Part shown: piece by piece, positions 8,619 through 16,492 of the stretch | How positions within the stretch are numbered: position 1 is the stretch's first letter | Layout: the number at the start of each line of letters is the position of its first letter | Assembly: GCA_037189645.1 (NCBI GenBank) | Contig: JBBCIY010000006.1 | Coordinates: 53,834 to 117,833, forward strand | Source of the DNA: Taishania sp037189645 | Lineage (GTDB): Bacteria > Bacteroidota > Bacteroidia > Flavobacteriales_D > Crocinitomicaceae | Direction of reading: 5' to 3' | Length of the DNA: 64,000 nucleotides | Translations under genes and position numbers: made by a program | Notes under the pieces: model-generated | Seen by the model: the letters and a program-made list of their open reading frames with translations, nothing else | Told to the model about the DNA's origin: nothing | Databases searched by the model: none

Positions 8619-9338
8619 ATGAAAATAGAATTGTGCGCAGCATCGGTGACTGCGATTAAACTGGCAAAAGAATTGAATTTTGACCGGATCGAATTGTGCG
8701 AAAACCTCGTCCAGGGTGGAATCACCCCATCGGCAGGCAGGATCGAATATGCAGTGACGACAGGAATCGAAACACATGTACTGATCCGCCCCCGTCCAGG
8801 TGGATTTTACTATTCTAAAGAGGAGATTTCCATCATGACAGCCGACATCAAAAATGCGAAGAACATGGGTGCAAAAGGAATTGTCGTGGGAGCTTTGAAC
8901 AACTACCGGGCCATTGACGAAGATGCTTTAAAAACATTCATTGACGCTGCGGACGGAATGGAAGTTACGTTCCACCGGGCTTTTGACGACTGTGTCCTGG
9001 ACTGGCAAAAACGCCTGGATATCCTGATCAGTGCGGGGGTTACAAGGCTGCTTACATCCGGGCTCGCCAGCAATATTTCAAACGGAATCCCCATTCTGAA
9101 AGAAATGAACAATTACATCGGTAGAAGGATCCAGCTGATGCCGGGCGGTGGCATCAACGCTTCCAATGTTTCAAAGATCATCCGTGAAGTGGAACCGGAC
9201 GCGCTGCATTTTTCAGGAACCGTAAAAACCATCGTAGATGAGGATTCTTTTTTCTCGGAAACATTCCTGGCAGTGGACGAGAACAGGGTTAAACGTATCC
9301 TGGATGAAATACATGCCACTCTCCAGGTAAAAAATTGA
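8619..9338 (+). CDS. cutC: CutC family protein
   Basis: A cytoplasmic TIM-barrel protein of 239 residues. Originally called a copper homeostasis protein, although a direct role in copper handling is disputed and its reaction is unknown. Family features are ELCAASVTAI at the N-terminus, RIELCENLVQGGITPS (about 25-40), VLIRPRPGGFYYS, TFHRAFD near 115-121 and MPGGGIN near 172-178. Length and order of motifs are standard. The next gene begins 41 bases downstream, so the two may be cotranscribed. Confidence 0.9.
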   Translation: MKIELCAASVTAIKLAKELNFDRIELCENLVQGGITPSAGRIEYAVTTGIETHVLIRPRPGGFYYSKEEISIMTADIKNAKNMGAKGIVVGALNNYRAIDEDALKTFIDAADGMEVTFHRAFDDCVLDWQKRLDILISAGVTRLLTSGLASNISNGIPILKEMNNYIGRRIQLMPGGGINASNVSKIIREVEPDALHFSGTVKTIVDEDSFFSETFLAVDENRVKRILDEIHATLQVKN

Positions 9339-9379
9339 ACCATTTTGAAATTGGGTTGTACAGAAGAAAAACAACAGAC

Positions 9380-10471
9380 ATGAAACGTCCTATTCATATC
9401 ATTTTTTTGCTCGGATGCTCCTTTGCATTTGCTCAGCCTCCTGTAGAAAGGAATGGTGTTACAAATTCCATCCAGGCAGAATCCATGTCAAAAGAAGCTG
9501 CTGTTGAAGCAGACCAGCAGGCCGCCGGTGCAACCAGCGCTTTCAATGAGTTCCTGATCATCTACAACCAGGCCAATTCATCCCCTGCCCAGAAAAACCC
9601 TTCCAAAGTGCAGCAAAACCAGATGAACAGCTATATTCACCAGATGTACCTGGAAGACGGCGATGGTTTTGATTACAACCTGAGCACGTTTATTGCCGGG
9701 AATTACGACCTTTCAAAAAAGCCTTACCTGGAAAAAGCAAAGTCCATCCAGCCAAAAAACCAGTATGTGCTGCTCCAATCCGCAGGTATAAGCTACCTGT
9801 CAGATGATGAAAAGACGCTTGCATCCGACCTGAAAGAGCTCACCCGGCAAAACAAATGGAATACGGACGATTTCAGCTATGCCAGAGATGTCCTCACCAG
9901 CATCCCGGCAAACGGGATACTCGTTACTCACGGCATTGACGATACCTACCCCATTCTTCACCTGCAGCTGAATGAAAAATACCGGAAAGATGTACAGGTG
10001 ATTGCAATGCATTTGCTGCAAAGCAAGGATTACAGGGATCGATTGATTCAAAAAAAATTCACGCTTCCCGCATCCGGTATCATCAACAAACAATTTATCC
10101 AAGATTTCTGCATGCTCAATGAGCAGCCGGGCATTTACCTAGCACTCACCATTCCCCGGGATTACTTCCCGGAACTGGAACAAAACCTCTACCCGGTCGG
10201 ACTGGCATTCCACTATTCGCAAACAACAGTGGAAAACAGTAAGAGCAATAATGCATTATGGGGAAAATTAAACAAATCCGTCATCAGCTCCGGCAGAACC
10301 GAAAACGGGAAGCTACTATCCGGTAATTACCTCCCCTTGCTGGTCAACCTGTACAGGTACTATGAATCGGAAAATAATTCCCACCAGTTAAACGCTGTCA
10401 GAAATACGATCAGACAGGTGGGAACAAACATCAGGAAAGCGAATTTATTAACTGATCTGGGATTGAAATAA
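9380..10471 (+). CDS. Secreted protein of unknown function preceding an ECF sigma factor
   Basis: A 363-residue protein with a clear signal peptide (MKRPIHIIFLLGCSFAFAQ). The frame is open 15 codons upstream to 9335, but the ATG at 9380 places the signal peptide at the N-terminus. The mature part starts with a Gln/Ala-rich region and later has NGILVTHGIDDTYPILHLQL, recalling a G(D/I)DDTYP element seen in Bacteroidota membrane and TPR proteins. No enzyme motif was recognised. Its TAA stop is immediately followed by the ATG of the sigma factor (TAAATG), so it is translationally linked to the sigma/anti-sigma genes and may be part of the sensed pathway. Function unknown. Confidence 0.75.
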   Translation: MKRPIHIIFLLGCSFAFAQPPVERNGVTNSIQAESMSKEAAVEADQQAAGATSAFNEFLIIYNQANSSPAQKNPSKVQQNQMNSYIHQMYLEDGDGFDYNLSTFIAGNYDLSKKPYLEKAKSIQPKNQYVLLQSAGISYLSDDEKTLASDLKELTRQNKWNTDDFSYARDVLTSIPANGILVTHGIDDTYPILHLQLNEKYRKDVQVIAMHLLQSKDYRDRLIQKKFTLPASGIINKQFIQDFCMLNEQPGIYLALTIPRDYFPELEQNLYPVGLAFHYSQTTVENSKSNNALWGKLNKSVISSGRTENGKLLSGNYLPLLVNLYRYYESENNSHQLNAVRNTIRQVGTNIRKANLLTDLGLK

Positions 10472-11071
10472 ATGAGGTTATTCAGACCATCATACAAGGA
10501 ATATACCGACGAAGTACTGATGCAGAAAATTGCTTCGGGAGATCAGCGTGCATTCAATGATCTGTATGAGCGCTACGCCACTCCCCTGCTCAACTACTTC
10601 TTCCGGATGTTATGGAAAGACAGGGAAAAGGCGGAAGATTTTGTCCACGACTTATTTGCGAAGATCATTCAGAAGCCTGAATCCTTCGATACGGCCAGGA
10701 CTTTTAAAACATGGATTTACTCAGTAGCGAACAATATGTGTAAGAACGAATACAAACGGCAGCAGGTCCGGTCCGGTACTACAAACGGGCTGGAAGCGTA
10801 TTCGGCAATTGCAGATGAGAACGTAAACGCATTGCAGCAGACCCATCACTCCCTGTTTGGTGAAGAATTCCAGGCAAAACTTAATGAACTGGATGAAAAA
10901 CACAGAGAGGCATTTGTTTTCCGGCACATGGAAGGGCTTTCGATCAAAGAAATTGCTGAAATCCTGGAGATAAGTGAAGGAACAATTAAATCACGCATTT
11001 TTTACGCAACAAAATACCTTGCGGAAGAATTGGTACATTATCAACCTGAAAAATCAAAGCATCATGGCTAA
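10472..11071 (+). CDS. ECF-type RNA polymerase sigma factor
   Basis: A 199-residue alternative sigma factor with only regions 2 and 4. Region 2 spans about 24-95 (FNDLYERYATPLLNYFFR, then EDFVHDLFAKI and a TWIYSVANN stretch); region 4 spans about 128-188 with the helix-turn-helix LSIKEIAEILEISEGTIKSRI. It directs transcription of a small regulon, usually envelope or stress related. The start codon follows the previous stop with no gap, and its 3' end overlaps the next gene by 8 bases, indicating a coupled operon with a probable anti-sigma protein. Confidence 0.92.
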   Translation: MRLFRPSYKEYTDEVLMQKIASGDQRAFNDLYERYATPLLNYFFRMLWKDREKAEDFVHDLFAKIIQKPESFDTARTFKTWIYSVANNMCKNEYKRQQVRSGTTNGLEAYSAIADENVNALQQTHHSLFGEEFQAKLNELDEKHREAFVFRHMEGLSIKEIAEILEISEGTIKSRIFYATKYLAEELVHYQPEKSKHHG

Positions 11072-11849
11072 AGATATTTTTGACATCATCATCGAAAAAG
11101 AATACCATCAGCTGAATCCGAAGGAATTGACTGAACTGGCAGAATATTGTAAAAATGAACACGAATTTCTGGCGATGAAACACGTCCTGGCACATTCGAA
11201 AAGCGTTGCTACAGGACCTAAAATCGCTCCCCGTGAAGCGACAAAACAGAAGCTGGATGAATTGTTTGTCAACACACATGGCAGGCAACGGTCCAGGCCC
11301 TTCTACTTCCATCCTGTTTTCCAGGCTGCCGCTGTTCTGGCTATCGGCTTCGCGGTATGGATATTCCCGGATAACAATGAAATTCCCGAAAAAACGAATC
11401 TCGCGGAGAACTCAGCTCCCAAAACGGCTGAAAAAACAACGGATCATTCCCCGGAAGAAAAAAGCCCCGTTATCTCAACAAAAGAAACTCCTCCGGAAAA
11501 TCTGCGGAAGACCAAGACTCCCGGCATTGCCCCGGCTAACGGAAATTCTGACCTCATGGAACAGGCAGAAGCGGAAGAAGAATCAAGGGCGCTTGTCCGC
11601 TACAAAGCTGAAACAGCTTCTGAAATGGTATCCAGCGCAGACATCCATGCTGACAGGTATGAGGTAAGCGCAACAATGAAGTCATCCGAGGAAGCAAAGA
11701 GATCCTATTCTACCGTAAGTGCACCAGCCGTTTCTGTAAAAGACATTTCCGTTGATGCCGACAAAAGCCCCTTTACCAGCCAGCCTGTGACCTCTATGAA
11801 TGTAGCCGCTCAGAAAAATGTAATGAATTATTTAACTGCAAAGTATTGA
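11064..11849 (+). CDS. Probable membrane anti-sigma factor
   Basis: A 261-residue bitopic membrane protein: cytoplasmic N-terminus (about 1-80), one transmembrane segment at about 83-101 (YFHPVFQAAAVLAIGFAVWI), and a long Lys/Glu/Pro-rich low-complexity extracytoplasmic part. The ATG at 11064 overlaps the sigma gene by 8 bases; the frame is open upstream to 10974, but that would run through the sigma gene. Position, topology and coupling are those of anti-sigma factors; the sequence itself shows no zinc-binding HxxxCxxC motif, so it is not a ZAS-domain protein. Assignment is by context. Confidence 0.65.
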   Translation: MAKDIFDIIIEKEYHQLNPKELTELAEYCKNEHEFLAMKHVLAHSKSVATGPKIAPREATKQKLDELFVNTHGRQRSRPFYFHPVFQAAAVLAIGFAVWIFPDNNEIPEKTNLAENSAPKTAEKTTDHSPEEKSPVISTKETPPENLRKTKTPGIAPANGNSDLMEQAEAEEESRALVRYKAETASEMVSSADIHADRYEVSATMKSSEEAKRSYSTVSAPAVSVKDISVDADKSPFTSQPVTSMNVAAQKNVMNYLTAKY

Positions 11850-11941
11850 TGAATTTAAAATCGGCTGTTTAATTTCCTTAACGTTTAAACCAGGTCGGAA
11901 CGGACGGAACACTACGTGACCCGTCAGAACAAAACAAAAAA

Positions 11942-12580
11942 ATGAAAGTAACCATCATCTTATTTATAATTGCAATTACAACTTTTTTTGGTTGTTCATC
12001 ACAGCAGCTGCTTTCTGAAAAAGACTGTGCCCACAGCCATATTTGTTGTGATATGAATTGCTATTGTTGTCCGGAGTTTGAGCTGAAAGAAAAACATCCG
12101 CTATTATATTCTTCATCGAAAATCGCAACCTATGTTAAAACAGTCAATGAACTAAAAAATCAAAACGGACTTGACAAACGATCTTATCCGGACATGTCTG
12201 CATGTGGTGATCGATTTGACGGATATTATTTAAATAAAAAATTAGTCTTGGTTGATGCTACAATTACAACTGACGCTGGTTTTTCATCAAAAAAATTTTA
12301 TATCGACCAGGGCCAGTTCGTTGAAATCGTCTATCAGGAATATTTTCCCGAACGGAACAAATACAATCAGAACTATCCGTCAGAGCATTTCGAGTCTGAT
12401 TCATCAAAAATGACGTATACAGACACTGTCTACACGATCTCATTTACAACTCCAAAAATCCTGGCAATAAAACAGTCGGGGAACAAAATAATCAGTCGTG
12501 AAGCAGACAAAAAACTCATAGAACAGCTTGTAAAATGTGGAGACGATATGAAGCATAAATTAACCGAAGTAAACCAGTAA
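11942..12580 (+). CDS. Cys-rich lipoprotein of unknown function
   Basis: A 212-residue protein with a lipoprotein signal: hydrophobic stretch 3-16 and lipobox TFFGC with acylated Cys18. Six cysteines crowd residues 29-43 (C29, C35, C36, C40, C42, C43) together with two histidines, which could bind a metal or form disulphides after export. The rest is hydrophilic with no recognised domain. The coding sequence is visibly more A/T-rich than its neighbours. Its TAA stop shares one base with the ATG of a Crp/Fnr regulator (TAATG), suggesting coupled translation. Confidence 0.7.
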   Translation: MKVTIILFIIAITTFFGCSSQQLLSEKDCAHSHICCDMNCYCCPEFELKEKHPLLYSSSKIATYVKTVNELKNQNGLDKRSYPDMSACGDRFDGYYLNKKLVLVDATITTDAGFSSKKFYIDQGQFVEIVYQEYFPERNKYNQNYPSEHFESDSSKMTYTDTVYTISFTTPKILAIKQSGNKIISREADKKLIEQLVKCGDDMKHKLTEVNQ

Positions 12581-13185
12581 TGTTACCAAAAGCACCAATC
12601 CAATTGCCACAGGAAACAGAAATAGAAACAATCCTTGACACCATCTACGCACTTCCTAACCAGTCGAAAGCGAAAATCCTTCATTTCATTACCGAAGTCC
12701 GTTATCCCAAAGGACATATTCTCCTGAAAGCAGGCACCGTTGAACAAAGCATCTATTTCATAAAAAAAGGAATTGTCCGCGCTTATTCCTGCTCTTCCGA
12801 CAATGACGAGCTGACCTTTTGGTTCGGAAAAGAAGGGCAGGCCATCATTTCCATGAAAAGCTACGTAGAAAACCGGCAAGGATATGAGAACATTGAATTG
12901 CTGGAAGACTGTGAACTGTACCACCTCAACTCCGAAAACCTCAGACAACTGTTCGAAGAAGACATTTTCATCGCTAACTGGGGACGTAAGTTCGCGGAAC
13001 AGGAACTCATAAGAACAGAAGAACGGCTCATACAGCGGCAGTTTAAAAACGCAAGCGAACGCTACAAAGACCTGTTATCCGGTCAGCCCGACCTGATCAG
13101 GAGGATCCAGCTGGGACATATCGCGTCCTACCTGGGAATCACACAAGTCAGCCTGAGCCGTATCAGGGCCGAAATAAAAATCTAA
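12580..13185 (+). CDS. Crp/Fnr family transcriptional regulator
   Basis: A 201-residue regulator: cyclic-nucleotide-binding-type beta barrel at about 20-135, then a helix-turn-helix at about 165-198 (LGHIASYLGITQVSLSRIRAEI). No Fnr-type cysteine cluster and no clear cAMP-contacting RxS motif, so the effector is unknown. The start codon overlaps the stop of the upstream lipoprotein gene. An SMR exporter gene follows after 75 bases with its own promoter; in Bacteroidota regulators of this type often control adjacent transporters, which is an inference here. Confidence 0.85.
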   Translation: MLPKAPIQLPQETEIETILDTIYALPNQSKAKILHFITEVRYPKGHILLKAGTVEQSIYFIKKGIVRAYSCSSDNDELTFWFGKEGQAIISMKSYVENRQGYENIELLEDCELYHLNSENLRQLFEEDIFIANWGRKFAEQELIRTEERLIQRQFKNASERYKDLLSGQPDLIRRIQLGHIASYLGITQVSLSRIRAEIKI

Positions 13186-13210
13186 GTTCATTTTTTAACA
13201 TTTGTAAAAT

Positions 13211-13238
13211 TTGTTCTTATTTTCATGATGTAATTTTG
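13211..13238 (+). promoter_or_regulatory. Promoter of the SMR exporter gene
   Basis: TTG at 13211-13213 and TAATTTTG at 13231-13238 form a -33/-7 pair with a 17-base spacer, 22 bases before the ATG at 13261. The spacer is slightly shorter than the usual 19. Confidence 0.55.
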
Positions 13239-13260
13239 CTGTGTTTAAAAATCAGAAATT

Positions 13261-13590
13261 ATGAATTGGATCATCTTGATAATCGGAGGTATTTTTGAAG
13301 TGGGTTTCACTTTCTGCCTGGGAAAAGCAAAAGAAGCGACAGGAAACCTTTCTTACCTGTGGTATACAGGGTTTGGAATCTGCCTGGTATTCAGCATGTA
13401 TTTCCTTATGAAAGCAACGCAAACATTGCCGTTGGGAACCGCTTATGCCGTGTGGACAGGGATTGGTGCTGTGGGAACCGTTCTGGTGGGGATTTTTGTT
13501 TTTAAGGAGCCGGCAACATTTCTTCGTTTGCTGTTCATCACCACCCTGGTGGGATCCATTATCGGACTGAAAGCCGTTTCATCTCATTAA
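13261..13590 (+). CDS. Small multidrug resistance (SMR) family exporter, SugE/Gdx-like
   Basis: A 109-residue inner-membrane protein with four transmembrane helices and no soluble domain, the standard SMR size. The essential proton/substrate-coupling glutamate is Glu13 in GGIFEVGF, and the TAYAVWTGIGAVGTVLVG helix 3 motif is intact at about 61-78. The family exports quaternary cations or guanidinium by dual-topology dimers. The helix 3 pattern favours the SugE/Gdx side over EmrE, without certainty about substrate. No guanidine riboswitch was seen in the 75 bases upstream. Confidence 0.88.
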   Translation: MNWIILIIGGIFEVGFTFCLGKAKEATGNLSYLWYTGFGICLVFSMYFLMKATQTLPLGTAYAVWTGIGAVGTVLVGIFVFKEPATFLRLLFITTLVGSIIGLKAVSSH

Positions 13591-13640
13591 ATGGAGAATA
13601 GACGTTTCCAGCCGGAAAGAATGAAATAACAGGACCGGGA

Positions 13641-13958
13641 TTATTCCCGGTCTTCCAGCCAGTCACCGGAACGGAATACATCCAGCTGCCGTTTCGTTGC
13701 TCTCAGCTCGTTTTGCAAATACTGAATGCGTTCCAGTAAATTGAATACAACGTCAATTCCCTCAGGATTCAGCTGCAGCTCCTGCCGGATGCGCAGCATT
13801 TTCTCGAAATCACCAATACGGTCCGCAGGCAGATAGCTTTCCTGCTCATATGTCCTGATCTCTATCAGCCCGATGTCGTCCAGCTCCTCGAAAAAGGAGC
13901 GCTCCACTCCATAAATGGCACACAACTTCGTAATTAATATAACATTCTCCTTGCTCAT
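13641..13958 (-). CDS. cbpM: CbpM-like chaperone modulator
   Basis: A 105-residue MerR-related protein: an N-terminal recognition-helix-like segment with LCAIYGVERSFFEELDDIGLIEI (about 12-35, quoted in part) and a C-terminal coiled-coil (about 65-100) containing the predicted dimer helix ERIQYLQNELRATKRQLD. CbpM binds the J domain of CbpA and blocks both its DnaK and DNA activities. It overlaps the cbpA stop region by 4 bases (ATGA), so the two are coexpressed. A GC-rich hairpin at 13633-13652 contains its stop codon in the loop. Confidence 0.8.
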   Translation of the reverse strand: MSKENVILITKLCAIYGVERSFFEELDDIGLIEIRTYEQESYLPADRIGDFEKMLRIRQELQLNPEGIDVVFNLLERIQYLQNELRATKRQLDVFRSGDWLEDRE

Positions 13959-14881
13959 GATGCGCTTATTTTTTTTAATTCCGTAAACAATGAAATTTCT
14001 TTTTCAGTCAGCTTTTCAGGAATCCGTACTTTGTAGGTGATGTACAGATCTCCATAAACACCTTCCTTTTTATAGACCGGAAATCCTTTTTCTTTCAGTT
14101 TGACTTTCGTATCGTTCTGCGTCCCCGGCCTTACCTTCAGCTTCACTTTCCCGTCGAATGTATCTACGGTTATCTCACCTCCCAGCACAGCTGTGAACAA
14201 ATCAATCGTTACCGTAGCATACAGATTGCTGTTCTCGATCTTAAACGGAGTCGTGTTACTGATCCTGAACGTGATGTATAAATCACCTTTCGGCCCTCCG
14301 TTAACACCTTCTCCTCCGTAACCTGCTATTTTGATCGTCTGCCCGTCTTCAACACCCGCAGGAATAGTGATACGGATATTCTTACCGTTTACAGCCAATG
14401 TCTGCTGGTGTTTCTGATACACATCCCTCAGATCCAGGTGGAGCTCTGCATTGTAATCAGGTCCTTTGTAGCGGATATTCTGTCCACGGGTTCCCCCTGC
14501 CGCTCTTCCTCCGAACATTGATTCAAAAAAGTCTGAAAAATCACCGGTATCACCATAGTAGCTTTCGCCTTGATAGTGCTGCCCGCCTCCGTTGTTACCT
14601 GTTCCGCCGGACCTGCTGTACTGCCGTTGCTGCTTTGCTTTTTCAAATGCTTCCGCATGCTTCCAGTTCTCGCCGTACTGATCATACTTCTTCCGGTTTT
14701 CGAGGTTTCCCAGGACTTCATTGGCTTCATTTATCTCCTTGAAGCGCTGCTCAGCTTCCCTGTCATTCGGGTTGACATCAGGGTGGTATTTCCTTGCAAG
14801 TTTCCGGTATGCTTTTTTTATCTCCGCTTCCGATGCGCTCTTATCAACTCCCAGGATTTTGTAGTAATCAATGTATGCCAT
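13955..14881 (-). CDS. cbpA: CbpA-like DnaJ-family co-chaperone
   Basis: A 308-residue class B J protein. The J domain (about 1-70) carries the HPD motif at 33-35 needed to stimulate DnaK; a Gly/Gln-rich linker (about 78-115) follows, then two C-terminal substrate-binding barrels (about 130-300). The CxxCxGxG zinc fingers of DnaJ itself are absent. With cbpM it forms the classic CbpA/CbpM pair, in which CbpA is a stress-phase co-chaperone and nucleoid-associated protein. A 15 bp palindrome CTTCTGT-A-ACAGAAG at 14964-14978, 83 bases upstream of the ATG, could be a regulatory site. Confidence 0.9.
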   Translation of the reverse strand: MAYIDYYKILGVDKSASEAEIKKAYRKLARKYHPDVNPNDREAEQRFKEINEANEVLGNLENRKKYDQYGENWKHAEAFEKAKQQRQYSRSGGTGNNGGGQHYQGESYYGDTGDFSDFFESMFGGRAAGGTRGQNIRYKGPDYNAELHLDLRDVYQKHQQTLAVNGKNIRITIPAGVEDGQTIKIAGYGGEGVNGGPKGDLYITFRISNTTPFKIENSNLYATVTIDLFTAVLGGEITVDTFDGKVKLKVRPGTQNDTKVKLKEKGFPVYKKEGVYGDLYITYKVRIPEKLTEKEISLFTELKKISAS

Positions 14882-15365
14882 GATCTAATTTGTATTTGTA
14901 TCTCAGAACTGTTACTAAGATAATAGAAAACAAAAATTTCAGCAAGCATTCTCCCTGTTTTCTCTTCTGTAACAGAAGGAATTCTGCGCCAGGCACCCCA
15001 GAAAACCATTATTTTATAAACTTGGCCCAAAGTTTGATATTCTCTTGGATGTTGTCAATGCCATTTAACAGCATGGTGAAACAGGAACCGTTTATTCATA
15101 CAGCAAACGGTCATTCTGCTCACCGATTCCGTTTCCTTAGCATTTGCCAGCCACATTCAATGATAAAGCAACAAAACCACACTGCTTTCCTGCTGTTTAA
15201 ACCAGATTATGGAATACAGAATAGCAGGAAAGCAGTGCCAAAACCGGAAGGGTGGTTCTCTTATGGACTTTCCTGTCCGTTCAACAGTTTTCCGTTAATT
15301 ATCAATCGTTCACATCTGTATCCTGAAGAATATTTGATATATTTGGGTTTATCTTAAACAGTGTG
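14882..15365. other. Gene-free interval with several inverted repeats
   Basis: About 480 bases without a convincing gene. The only long frame (14890-15357, plus) has a composition unlike a protein and no recognisable motif. Inverted repeats present: CTTCTGT-A-ACAGAAG (14964-14978), CCGTTT/AAACGG near 15088-15110, and a perfect 15 bp pair CACTGCTTTCCTGCT (15180-15194) and its complement (15223-15237) with a 28-base loop. It may hold an untranslated RNA or the remains of a lost gene; nothing decides between these. Confidence 0.5.
15180..15237. repeat. 15 bp inverted repeat with 28-base loop
   Basis: CACTGCTTTCCTGCT at 15180-15194 is exactly complementary to 15223-15237. The loop is 28 bases and there is no following T run on either strand, so this is not a usual terminator. 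It lies in the gene-free interval 130 bases before the DoxX-like gene. Confidence 0.85.
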
Positions 15366-15761
15366 ATGCACCAGGTCAAAAAAGTCCATCAAATTAGTAC
15401 TATTTTAATTGCCTCTGTATGGCTCATCAATGGGCTTTTCTGCAAAGTGCTCCAGCTTGTTCCCCGTCACCAGGAAATCGTCGCACGAATTCTGGGAAAT
15501 GAATATGCCCGGCCGCTGACAATATGGATAGGAATTCTGGAAATCTGCATGGCGGTATGGATCATAACCGGGTACCGGTCAGCATTCAATGCTGTTTTGC
15601 AGATCAGTATCGTAGCTGCTATGAACATACTGGAGTTTATCCTTGCTCCCGACCTCTTATTATGGGGACGGCTGAATAGCTGCTTTGCATTGCTGTTTAT
15701 TGGAATCGTTTACTACAATGAATTTGTACTGAGAAGAAAATCCAAACTTCAGCAACTGTGA
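15366..15761 (+). CDS. DoxX-like membrane protein
   Basis: A roughly 131-residue integral membrane protein with four predicted helices, resembling the DoxX-like family (PF13781 type): ASVWLINGLFCKVLQLVPRH at the N-terminus, then a G-I-L-E-I segment in helix 2. Function unknown; relatives associate with electron-transfer or redox stress. A GTG at 15363 directly precedes the ATG and could equally be the start. Its stop overlaps the GTG start of the next gene (GTGA), making it the first gene of a four-gene operon. Confidence 0.75.
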   Translation: MHQVKKVHQISTILIASVWLINGLFCKVLQLVPRHQEIVARILGNEYARPLTIWIGILEICMAVWIITGYRSAFNAVLQISIVAAMNILEFILAPDLLLWGRLNSCFALLFIGIVYYNEFVLRRKSKLQQL

Positions 15762-16492
15762 AATTCCTGAAGAACCATCCGTTTCCGGTAGAAGCATTTT
15801 TCAACCAGTCGGTTGTGGTTACATTTGCAGTTCCTAAAGAGCAATTGCAGGCAATGATTCCGGAATGCCTGGAACTGGATACTTTCCGGGATCAATGGGC
15901 ATTTATCGCCATCGCAATGGTTCAGACATCGGGATTACGCCCCAAAGGCTTCCCCCGGTTCATGGGAAATGATTTTTTCCTGGTCGGATACCGGATTTTT
16001 GTCCGCTATACTAACAACAAAGGGAAACGGCTCAGGGGATTGTATATTCTCAGATCGGAAACTGACAAAAAGAAAATGGAATTTCTGGGAAGCATTTTTA
16101 CCCGTTACAATTATTCAACGACCGACATTCATGTACATTCAGAGAAAGGCCAGACCACAATAAAATCTGAAAAATCGGGCTTTCAAGTTACATTCGGGGA
16201 AAGCGGCAGTCAGATTGGGCTTCCGGTAAGCTCTCCGTTTTCCGAGTGGAAGGAAGCCAGGAGATTTGCCGGTCCATTGCCGTACACCTTTACCTTCAAT
16301 CCGGAAAACAAAACAGTACTGATCATCGAAGGAGTGCGTCAGAACTGGACTCCCCGCCCAATAGCCGTGGACACCTACCAGTTTGATTTCCTGTCACAGC
16401 TGAACCTTACCGGAACAGTCCTTGCGAATGCGTTTGAAATCCGGAATGTTCCATACTACTGGAAAAAAGGAAAGACCGAACAATGGAAGTAA
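15758..16492 (+). CDS. DUF2071 family protein
   Basis: A 244-residue soluble protein of the DUF2071 (YqjF-like) family, function unknown, with the typical pattern of an early FAVPKEQLQAMIPECLELD segment, a YRIFVRYTN strand and a RGLYILRSETDK motif. It starts with GTG overlapping the stop of the DoxX-like gene by 4 bases, and it ends inside the start of the methyltransferase gene (10-base overlap). The tight packing argues for one functional unit. Confidence 0.8.
   Translation: MKFLKNHPFPVEAFFNQSVVVTFAVPKEQLQAMIPECLELDTFRDQWAFIAIAMVQTSGLRPKGFPRFMGNDFFLVGYRIFVRYTNNKGKRLRGLYILRSETDKKKMEFLGSIFTRYNYSTTDIHVHSEKGQTTIKSEKSGFQVTFGESGSQIGLPVSSPFSEWKEARRFAGPLPYTFTFNPENKTVLIIEGVRQNWTPRPIAVDTYQFDFLSQLNLTGTVLANAFEIRNVPYYWKKGKTEQWK

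Noticed and set aside
13186..13260. Guanidine riboswitch upstream of the SMR exporter
   Set aside because: 75 bases with no ACGR-type paired loops; a plain promoter is seen instead.
14890..15357. A 155-codon open frame on the plus strand in the gap after cbpA
   Set aside because: Composition is not protein-like, no motif, and it runs through several inverted repeats; treated as non-coding.
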